Positions 56,929-64,000 of a stretch of DNA of 64,000 nucleotides are shown here, piece by piece. The first letter of the stretch is position 1, and the number at the start of each line of letters is the position of its first letter. Made by a program: the position numbers and the translations under genes. Source of the stretch: Arenimonas daejeonensis (lineage in GTDB: Bacteria > Pseudomonadota > Gammaproteobacteria > Xanthomonadales > Xanthomonadaceae); assembly GCF_007993735.1 (NCBI RefSeq), contig NZ_CP042453.1:2666001-2730000 (forward strand), read 5' to 3'. Below the pieces are notes generated by a model that did no database searches, was not told where the DNA came from, and saw only the letters and a list, made by a program, of their open reading frames with translations.

Positions 56929-57567
56929 GCGCCACCACGCCCCGCGCGATCCTCGAATACGGCCTGGCCAGCGGCAATACCGGCCTGGTGCAGCTGCTGG
57001 GCCTGTGCCCGTTGCTGGCGGTCAGCAACAACGCCGTCAACGCGCTCGGCCTGGGCCTGGCGACGGTGCTGGCGCTGACCCTGACCAATGCCTCGGTGTC
57101 GCTGCTGCGGCGGCTGACCGGGCGCGACGTGCGCATCCCCGCCTTCGTGATGATCATCGCCGCGGTGGTGACCTCGATCGAACTGGGCCTGCGCGCCTGG
57201 CTGCCGGAACTGCATGCGGTGCTCGGCCTGTTCATCCCGCTGATCGTCACCAACTGCGCGCTGATGGGGCGCGCCGAGGCCTTCGCGTCGCGGCACGACC
57301 CGGCGCGCGCCGCGCTGGACGGTTTCGCCATCGGCCTGGGTTTCCTCTGGGTGCTGCTGGTGATCGGCGTGGTGCGTGAGCTGCTGGGCGAAGGCAGCCT
57401 GTTCGCCGGGGCCGGCCGCCTGCTCGGCCTGCCCGGCCTGGAGCTGGCGGCGGCGGGTTATCCGGGTTTCCTGCTGGCGGTGCTGCCGATCGGCGCCTTC
57501 CTTGGTGCTCGCCGGCCTGATCGCGCTGCGCCAGGGCTGGCGGCAGCGGCGCGGGACCGCCGCATGA
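56925..57567 (+). CDS. rsxE: Rsx/Rnf complex subunit E; one extra base
   Basis: Polytopic membrane subunit, about 213 aa: NTGLVQLLGLCPLLAVSNNA, LRAWLPELHAVLGLFIPLIV, TNCALMGRAEAFAS with the cysteine that binds the intramembrane 2Fe-2S cluster. TT at 57502-57503 should be one T, after which VLAGLIALRQGWRQRRG ends the protein. Overlaps rsxG and nth. Confidence 0.94.
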
Positions 57568-58282
57568 AGCCGGCGCAGCGCCGCGAACTGTTCGCCCGCC
57601 TGGCCGAACTCAATCCGCACCCGAAGACCGAACTCGAATACCGCACGCCCTTCGAACTGCTGGTGGCGGTGACGCTGTCCGCCCAGGCCACCGACGTGGG
57701 CGTGAACAAGGCCACGCGCAAACTCTTCCCGGTCGCCGATACGCCGGAAAAATCCTCGCGCTGGGCGAGGACGGCCTCAAACGCCACATCTCGACGATCG
57801 GGCTGTACAACGCCAAGGCCGCCAACATCATCGCCGCCTGCCGGATCTTGGTGGAAAAACACGGCAGCGTGGTGCCGCAGGACCGCGAATCGCTGGAGGC
57901 CCTGCCCGGCGTCGGGCGCAAGACCGCCAACGTGGTGCTCAATACCGCCTTCCGCCAGCCGACCATGGCGGTGGACACCCACATCTTCCGGGTCGCCAAC
58001 CGCACCGGCCTGGCGCCGGGCAAGACCGTGCGCGCGGTCGAGGACAAACTGCTCAAGTCGGTGCCGCCCGAGTACCTGATGGATGCGCACCACTGGCTGA
58101 TCCTGCACGGCCGCTACGTCTGCAAGGCCCGCAAACCCGACTGCCCGCAGTGCGTGATCCGCGACCTGTGCGCTTACCGCGACAAGACGCCAGCCGACGA
58201 TGAAGTCCCCGCCAAAACAAACGCCCCCGGTCCGGAGACCGGGGGCGCGAAGTCCGCCAGACCGCGGCGGGTGCAGCCTTAG
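57564..58282 (+). CDS. nth: endonuclease III; one missing base
   Basis: Base-excision repair glycosylase/AP lyase, about 239 aa. HhH motif LPGVGRKTANVVLN with the catalytic Lys, the Asp in VDTHIFRVANR, and the 4Fe-4S ligands CKARKPDCPQCVIRDLC. The A run 57748-57752 should have six A. The last ~30 residues are unusual and are encoded over the porin gene's terminator. Follows the rsx genes as in E. coli. Confidence 0.95.
58211..58247 (-). terminator. porin terminator lying inside nth
   Basis: On the minus strand CGCCCCCGGTC-TCCG-GACCGGGGGCG is followed by TTTGTTTTGG. It ends the porin transcript 32 bases past its stop but falls within the 3' coding end of nth. Confidence 0.85.
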
Positions 58283-59582
58283 AACGCGAACTGGGCGCGC
58301 ACGGCGTACTGCGCGGTTTCGTCGCCCGTGACCTCGTTGTCGCCCTGGGTGTAGTTGAACATGAAGCGCAGGTTCGAGTTCACGTAGTAGTTCATGCCCA
58401 GGATCATCGACTCGGCCTCGGTGTTGAACAGGTCCTTGTTCTCGATGTGGTCGTAACGCGCGGTCAGCTCCCACAGGCCCTTGTCGGTGACCTTGGGCGA
58501 ACCGAACACGCCGGTCTGCGGCTTGTAGATCTTCTGGCCGCCATTAAGCATCCAGCTGCCCTGGATGTAATAGGTCTCGACTTCCTGGTCGCCGCCGATC
58601 GGCTGGCCGTAGCTGGCGTTGGCGTACTCGGACTGGAAGAACAGCGGACCGAACTGGCCGGCCGCTTCCAGGCCAAAGGTATCCACCTGGTTGCGGCTGG
58701 CGCCGGTGGTGGTGGCGATCAGCTGCGACGGACCGCGACGGCCCGCGTAGTTGACGCTGGCGGCCAGGTCGGCCGAACCCTGGTTGGCGTCCTCATGGCT
58801 GGCCGAGGCGCCCAGGTGGAAGGTCTGGGTGCCGCTCATGATCGGCGCCCAGGTGGCGCGGCCGGACACGCCCATGCCCTCGTTGCGGGGGCCCGAAGCA
58901 CCACGCAGGTTGAACACGGACACGCCGGCGCTGTAGTTGCGGCCGCCGTACAGATAACCCAGGCCCTGCTGGAACTGGCGGCCGCTGTAGATGCCGGTGG
59001 CGGAGGCGAACGGGCGCTCCATCATCAGGATCTCGTTCGAGCTGGTCAGTTCTTCCATCGAGCGATAGGGCTTGAAGTGACCGATGGTCAGCTTGCCCAG
59101 GCCGAAGGCCTTGGCGATGTAGAGGTCGCGCAGGCCGTCGAGATTGGTGCCGGCGGCGAAGTCCTGCTCCATCTTGTATTCCCAGCCCATTGCGGTGCCG
59201 GACAGGGTCAGGCGGGCGCGACGGAATTCGGAGGTGCCGGTGGTCGCGGCCAGATCGCGGTCAAAGGCGTAGATGTCACCGTGTATGCGACCACCGATCT
59301 GGGCCGAGAACTGGCCGTCGGGCGAGGTCACCTTGATGCCGCCCTTGGTCTCGACCTTGGGCTGGGTGGCGGCCTGGGCCTTCAGGGCCTCGGCGGTGTC
59401 GACGTTGATGCCGGACTGGGCTTCGTCGCGGGCTTCGAGTTCATCGATGCGGCCCATCAGGGCGGCCACCTGGGCCTTGAGCTCGGCGATTTATGGGACG
59501 AGGCTTCCGCGGCGACGGCGACGTCGGGGCTGAGGCCGGTGAGTGCGACCGCGAGGGCGGCGGCCAGGGTGGTCAGACGCAT
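58279..59582 (-). CDS. phosphate-selective porin O/P; one missing base
   Basis: Outer-membrane channel, about 434 aa. Signal peptide (MRLTTLAAALAVALTGLSPD), a short coiled coil (IAELKAQVAALMGRIDELEA), then a 16-strand-type barrel: FSAQIGGRIHGDIYAFDRD, LGKLTIGHFKPYRSMEELTS, ending in the beta-signal YAVRAQFAF with terminal Phe. The break is at TTT 59490-59492. Divergent from pstS with Pho boxes between, supporting a phosphate role. Confidence 0.9.
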
Positions 59583-59715
59583 GGTGGAACTCCTTGGAAA
59601 TGTGATGACGCGGCACCGGTGCATGGCCGGATCAACGGCCCCTGCCCCGGTCCGTTACGGGGCTGTTAAGCGAGCACAGGCTGCACCGGTTTCATTACCG
59701 CCAGTTGTGAGTTTC

Positions 59716-59733
59716 ATGACAGCCGCGTGACCG
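59716..59733 (-). promoter_or_regulatory. candidate Pho box of the porin
   Basis: On the minus strand CGGTCAC-GCGG-CTGTCAT gives two heptamers 11 bases apart, matching the PhoB pattern; a third degenerate repeat CTCACAA follows at 59705-59711 in phase. A GGTAAT at 59694-59699 could be the -10. Confidence 0.65.
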
Positions 59734-59757
59734 GTGTCCGCAGGCTTACGGACGCGA

Positions 59758-59813
59758 CTGTCACACGGTTGTCATGTTTGAGAAACAGGCTTGTCACCCA
59801 AGCGTCCTGTAAT
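59758..59813 (+). promoter_or_regulatory. Pho boxes and -10 of pstS
   Basis: CTGTCAC (59758-59764), TTGTCAT (59769-59775) and TTGTCAC (59791-59797) are spaced in multiples of 11 bases, as PhoB repeats are. TGTAAT (59808-59813) follows the last repeat by 10 bases, the right place for the -10 of a PhoB-dependent promoter lacking a -35. Confidence 0.82.
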
Positions 59814-59867
59814 GGCCGCCATCGGAGGCCCCCTCCGACGCCGTCCATCCATCCGAGGAGTCGTTCC

Positions 59868-60887
59868 GTGCTCAAGTCCTTCAAGCGCAACCTGGCCACC
59901 CTGGCCCTGGCCGCCAGCCTCACCACCGCCGCCCAGGCCGCCGACATCACCGGTGCCGGCGCGACCTTCGTGTTCCCGGTCATGTCCAAGTGGTCGGCCG
60001 ACTACAACACCGCCACCGGCCACCGCATCAACTACCAGTCCATCGGCTCGGGCGGCGGCATCGCCCAGATGAAGGCCAACACGGTGGACTTCGGTTCGTC
60101 CGACGCCCCGCTCAAGCCCGAGGACCTGGCGGCGTCCAACATGATCCAGTTCCCGCTGGTCATGGGCGGCATCGTGCCGGTCGTGAACCTGGCCGGCGTG
60201 GCGCCGGGCCAGATCAAGTTCACCGGCCCGCTGCTGGCCGACATCTACCTGGGCAAGGTCACCAAGTGGAACGACCCGGCCATCGCCACGGTCAACCCGG
60301 GCCTGGCCCTGCCGGACCAGCGCATCACCGTCGTGCACCGCTCGGACGGTTCGGGCACCACCTTCAACTACGTCAACTACCTGTCCAAGGTCAGCCCGGA
60401 GTGGAAGACCAAGGTCGGCGAAGGCACCTCGGTGCGCTGGCCGGTGGGCGTGGGTGGCAAGGGCAATGAAGGCGTCACCGCGTACGTGAAGCAGATCAAG
60501 GGTTCGATCGGCTACATCGAACTGTCCTACGCGCTGACCAACAAGGTCGCCTACGGCCAGCTGCAGAACGCCGCGGGCAACTTCATCACCCCGTCCAACG
60601 AGTCGATCCAGGCCGCGGCCGCCAGCGCCGAGTGGAGCAAGTCCAAGGACTTCTTCCTGGTGATCACCAATGCCCCGGGCGAGGCCTCCTGGCCGATCAC
60701 CGCCACCAACTTCGCCCTGCTGTCGAAGAAGCCGAAGAACGTGGAGAACAACCGCCACGCCCGCGAGTTCTTCGCCTGGGCCTACGCCAACGGCGCCCAG
60801 CAGGCCACCGACCTCGGCTACGTGCCGCTGCCGGCCCCGCTGGTACAGCAGATCGAGGCCTACTGGGCCAAGTCGCTGACCAAGTAA
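59868..60887 (+). CDS. pstS: phosphate ABC transporter substrate-binding protein
   Basis: 339 aa, intact. Signal peptide (FKRNLATLALAASLTTAAQA). Phosphate contacts in GAGATFVFPVMSKW, FGSSDAPLK and HRSDGSGTTFNYVNYL. The start is GTG 59868 with AGGAG seven bases upstream. Confidence 0.97.
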   Translation: MLKSFKRNLATLALAASLTTAAQAADITGAGATFVFPVMSKWSADYNTATGHRINYQSIGSGGGIAQMKANTVDFGSSDAPLKPEDLAASNMIQFPLVMGGIVPVVNLAGVAPGQIKFTGPLLADIYLGKVTKWNDPAIATVNPGLALPDQRITVVHRSDGSGTTFNYVNYLSKVSPEWKTKVGEGTSVRWPVGVGGKGNEGVTAYVKQIKGSIGYIELSYALTNKVAYGQLQNAAGNFITPSNESIQAAAASAEWSKSKDFFLVITNAPGEASWPITATNFALLSKKPKNVENNRHAREFFAWAYANGAQQATDLGYVPLPAPLVQQIEAYWAKSLTK

Positions 60888-60902
60888 GGCTGCTCTAGAC
60901 TG

Positions 60903-60934
60903 GCCGCGCGCGCCCTCCGGCGCGCGCGGCTGTT
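60903..60934 (+). terminator. strong hairpin between pstS and pstC
   Basis: GCCGCGCGCGCC-CTCC-GGCGCGCGCGGC is a perfect 12-pair stem followed by TGTTT. With so short a T tract it probably attenuates transcription or protects the pstS 3' end, so that far more PstS is made than the permease. Confidence 0.7.
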
Positions 60935-60972
60935 TCCGCCCCCGACGGGGCGTCAACGCCGAGTACGACTGA

Positions 60973-61936
60973 ATGCACAGTCCCGCCGCCAACGCCGACA
61001 CCGCGCCGCGATCCCTGGACGGGATCGGCGACTGGGTGTTCCGCAACATCGTCGCGATCGCCGGCTGGTTCGTGCTGATCACGCTGTTCCTGGCCGCGTT
61101 CTCGATGTACTGGGGCGGCCGCGAGGCCTTCGGCGAATTCGGCTGGGGCTTCCTGACCTCGACCGACTGGGACCCGGTGCAGGAAAATACGGCGCCGCCG
61201 TCGCGATCTACGGCACCGTCGTCACCACCCTGATCGCCATGATCATCGCCGTGCCGGTCAGCTTCGGCATCGCCCTCTTCCTCACTGAGGTGGCACCGGC
61301 CTGGATCCGGCAGCCGCTCGGCGCCGCCATCGAACTGCTGGCCGGCATTCCCTCGATCATCTACGGCATGTGGGGCCTGTTCGTGCTCGCGCCGATCCTG
61401 GGCAACCACGTCTATCCTGGATCGACGAAACCATCGGACCCTGGCCGGTGCTGGGCGCGCTGTTCCGCGGCCCGCCGCTGGGCATCGGCATGCTCACCGC
61501 CGGCATCGTGCTGGCGATCATGGTCATCCCCTTCATCTCCTCGGTGATGCGCGAGGTTTTCCTGACCGTGCCGACGCGCCTGAAGGAATCGGCCTACGCG
61601 CTGGGTTCGACCACCACCGAAGTGGTCTGGGACATCGTGCTGCCCTACACCCGCTCGGCGGTGATCGGCGGCATCTTCCTGGGCATGGGCCGCGCGCTGG
61701 GCGAGACCATGGCCGTCACCTTCGTGCTGGGCAACGCGCACCGCATCAGCGCCTCGCTGCTGGAACCCGGCAACTCGATCGCCGCCAGCATCGCCAACGA
61801 ATTCGCCGAAGCGACCACGCCGATGTACCAGTCGGCGCTGCTGGCGCTGGGCTTCCTGCTGTTCGTGGTCACCTTCATCGTCCTGGCCATCGCCAAGCTC
61901 ATGCTCATGCAGCTCAAGAAGAGGGAAGGCAAGTGA
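60973..61936 (+). CDS. pstC: phosphate ABC transporter permease PstC; two missing bases
   Basis: About 321 aa with six membrane helices. Segments: [80 protein letters not shown] (EAA loop) and [18 protein letters not shown]. Breaks in A run 61194-61197 and CC 61416-61417. Confidence 0.95.
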
Positions 61937-62799
61937 TGTCCGTCGTCGCCGACCGCCTGTTCCTCAAGCGCCGCATCATCAACGGCCTGTCCCTGGTGCT
62001 GTCCGGCGCCGCGGCCATCTTCGGCCTGTTCTGGCTGGTCTGGATCCTGTGGACCACGTTCACCAAGGGCGTGGACGCGATGAGCCTGCAGCTGTTCACC
62101 GAGATGACTCCGCCCCCGGGCCAGGACACCGGCGGCCTGCTCAATGCCATCGTCGGCAGCCTGCTGATCAGCGCTCTGGCCGTGCTGCTGGGCGCGCCGA
62201 TCGGCGTGGCCGCGGGAACCTACCTGGCCGAATACGTCAACCACCGCGTGCTGGGCGAGGTGATCCGCTTCGTCAACGACATCCTGCTGTCGGCGCCGTC
62301 GATCGTGCTGGGCCTGTTCGTGTACACCCTGGTGGTGCGGACCACCGGCGGATTCTCGGGATTCGCAGGTGCCATCGCCCTGGCGTTCATCGTGCTGCCT
62401 GTGGTGGTGCGCACCACTGACGAGATGCTGCAGCTGGTGCCGACCCAGATGCGCGAAGCGGCCCTGTCGCTGGGCATCCCGCAGTGGAAGGTCACCACCC
62501 AGATCCTCTACCGCGCCGCCGCACCCGGCATCCTGACCGGCGTGCTGCTGGCGCTGGCGCGCATCAGCGGCGAAACCGCGCCGCTGCTGTTCACCGCCTT
62601 CAACAACCAGTACTGGAACACGGACATGACGGCGGCGGTGCCCAACCTGCCGGTCACCATCTTCCAGTTCGCGCTCAGCCCGTTCGAATACTGGAACCAG
62701 CTGGCCTGGGCCGGCGCCTTCCTGATCACGGTGTTCGTGCTGCTGGTCAGCATCACCGCCCGCTTTTTCCTGCTTCGCAAGAAGATGAGCCATGACTAA
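61936..62799 (+). CDS. pstA: phosphate ABC transporter permease PstA
   Basis: 287 aa from ATG 61936 (overlaps the pstC TGA), intact. Six helices; EAA-type loop [20 protein letters not shown], and [16 protein letters not shown] near the end. Partner of PstC in the inner membrane. Confidence 0.97.
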   Translation: MSVVADRLFLKRRIINGLSLVLSGAAAIFGLFWLVWILWTTFTKGVDAMSLQLFTEMTPPPGQDTGGLLNAIVGSLLISALAVLLGAPIGVAAGTYLAEYVNHRVLGEVIRFVNDILLSAPSIVLGLFVYTLVVRTTGGFSGFAGAIALAFIVLPVVVRTTDEMLQLVPTQMREAALSLGIPQWKVTTQILYRAAAPGILTGVLLALARISGETAPLLFTAFNNQYWNTDMTAAVPNLPVTIFQFALSPFEYWNQLAWAGAFLITVFVLLVSITARFFLLRKKMSHD

Positions 62800-63610
62800 C
62801 GCCCATTCGATCGCCATCAACACGGCCGTTCCGGTCGCCGCCGAACTGTCGCCGCGCTCGGCGAAGCTGTCGGCGCGCAACCTCGCCTTCCATTACGGCG
62901 ATTTCACCGCGCTCAAGGAAATCAACCTCGACGTTCCCGAGAAGCGCGTCACCGCGCTGATCGGCCCGTCCGGCTGCGGCAAGTCCACGCTGCTGCGCAT
63001 CTTCAACCGCATCTACTCGATCTACCCGGGCCAGCGCGCCAGCGGCGAGGTGATCCTGGACGGCGAGAATATCCTCGACCCGAAGTACCCGCTCAACAAG
63101 CTGCGCAGCAAGATCGGCATGGTGTTCCAGAAGCCGGTTCCGTTCCCGATGTCCATCTACGACAACATCGCCTACGGCATCGGCCACTACGAGAAGCTGT
63201 CGCGTTCGGCGATGGACGACCGCGTGGAAGAGGCGCTGCGCCAGGCGGCGCTGTGGGACGAGGTCAAGGACAAGCTCAAGCAGAACGCGCTGGGCCTGTC
63301 CGGCGGCCAGCAGCAGCGCCTGTGCATCGGCCGCGCGGTGGCGCTCAAGCCCGAGGTGATCCTGTTCGACGAGCCGACCTCGGCGCTGGACCCGATCGCC
63401 ACCGGCAAGATCGAGCAGCTGATCGCCGAGCTCAAGCAGCACTTCACGATCCTGATCGTCACCCACAACATGCAGCAGGCGGCGCGCTGCTCGGACTACA
63501 CGGCCTTCATGTACCTGGGCGAACTGGTCGAGCACGGCGTCACGTCCACCATCTTCACCAAGCCGACCAAGCAGCAGACCGAAGACTACATCACCGGCCG
63601 TTTCGGCTGA
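62792..63610 (+). CDS. pstB: phosphate ABC transporter ATPase
   Basis: 272 aa, intact. Walker [13 protein letters not shown] signature [14 protein letters not shown], Walker [13 protein letters not shown] and the switch His in [10 protein letters not shown]. Overlaps pstA by eight bases. Confidence 0.98.
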   Translation: MTNAHSIAINTAVPVAAELSPRSAKLSARNLAFHYGDFTALKEINLDVPEKRVTALIGPSGCGKSTLLRIFNRIYSIYPGQRASGEVILDGENILDPKYPLNKLRSKIGMVFQKPVPFPMSIYDNIAYGIGHYEKLSRSAMDDRVEEALRQAALWDEVKDKLKQNALGLSGGQQQRLCIGRAVALKPEVILFDEPTSALDPIATGKIEQLIAELKQHFTILIVTHNMQQAARCSDYTAFMYLGELVEHGVTSTIFTKPTKQQTEDYITGRFG

Positions 63611-63625
63611 GCACAGGACGCGACC

Positions 63626-64000
63626 ATGAGCCCCACCTCCAACGACCACATCGTCAAGAGCTACGACAGCGAGCTCAAGCGCCTGGACGGCGAGATCCAG
63701 CGCATGGGCGGGATCGCCATCGCCCAGCTCGACGCCGCCATCGACGTGCTGCAGCGCCGGGACAGCCAGGCGGCCATGCGGGTGGTGGCCAACGACGAGG
63801 CCATCGACACGCTGGAGCACGAGGTCAGCCACGACGTGCTGCGCCTGCTGGCGCTGCGCCAGCCGATGGCGCGCGACCTGCGCGAGGTCTATGCGGCGCT
63901 GCGCATCTCGTCTGACATCGAGCGCATCGGCGACTACGCGGCGAACGTCGCCAAGCGTTCGATCGTGCTCAACCAGACGGCGCCGGTCTCGGCGGCGCGC
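63626..64000 (+). CDS. phoU: PhoU, phosphate signalling regulator; cut by window edge
   Basis: First 125 codons. Helical PhoU repeat with HIVKSYDSELKRLDGEIQRM, NDEAIDTLEHEV and ALRISSDIERIGDYAANVAK, a metal-binding E-x-x-x-D pattern. PhoU links Pst transport to PhoR signalling. Sixteen-base gap after pstB. Confidence 0.97.
   Translation, partial: MSPTSNDHIVKSYDSELKRLDGEIQRMGGIAIAQLDAAIDVLQRRDSQAAMRVVANDEAIDTLEHEVSHDVLRLLALRQPMARDLREVYAALRISSDIERIGDYAANVAKRSIVLNQTAPVSAAR

Overview
This 64 kb window is GC-rich (high-60s percent by eye) chromosomal DNA of a gammaproteobacterium, most probably of the Xanthomonadales/Lysobacteraceae. The clues are a Xanthomonas/Xylella-type LexA operator (TTAGTAGTAATACTACTAA) at lexA, a lexA-recA-recX-alaS-csrA block, a BlaI/BlaR1-TonB pair, and standard gammaproteobacterial gene clusters.

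Layout, left to right. 1-3074 (minus strand): end of clpP, tig, seven tRNA genes (Leu, Lys, His, Arg, Pro, Arg, Ser) and csrA. 3213-8381 (minus): alaS, recX, recA, lexA. 8436-13276: pncC, a blaI-blaR1/TonB pair with its operators, and mutS. 13287-20744: hslR, a secreted hydrolase, the rplS-trmD-rimM-rpsP translation operon, ffh, ypjD and radA.

20978-34387 holds a 13.4 kb integrative element inserted in the anticodon loop of a tRNA-Thr(CGU) gene. It has a tyrosine integrase, small regulators, a primase-helicase next to an iteron-like repeat cluster, a serine recombinase, a probable small terminase and a large terminase. It has no portal, capsid, tail or lysis gene. Cargo includes an Orc/Cdc6-like ATPase and DUF5343 and DUF6953 proteins. 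The insertion splits the host tRNA into two dead halves, while the element carries its own complete tRNA-Thr(CGU) with a different, internally compensated anticodon stem. I read it as a phage-satellite-like island, or a reduced prophage, that replaces the tRNA it destroys.

34455-46837: the murJ-ribF-ileS-lspA-ispH operon, rpsT, rplU-rpmA-obgE and uvrA. 46834-53690: a thioesterase, a copper chaperone, a DUF4139 protein, two crotonases, a lipoprotein, a rhodanese, a Nudix hydrolase, a DUF1289 protein and an FKBP isomerase. 53707-58282: rsxC-D-G-E and nth, without rsxA or rsxB. 58279-64000: a phosphate porin divergent from pstSCAB-phoU, with Pho boxes between them.

About 25 genes, many essential (alaS, ileS, ffh, rpsP, rpmA, obgE, murJ), carry one to three single-base frame breaks, usually in G, C, A or T runs. 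Most can only be residual long-read assembly errors, so the broken genes are annotated as functional CDSs with the break located. Gene ends quoted for them span the break.
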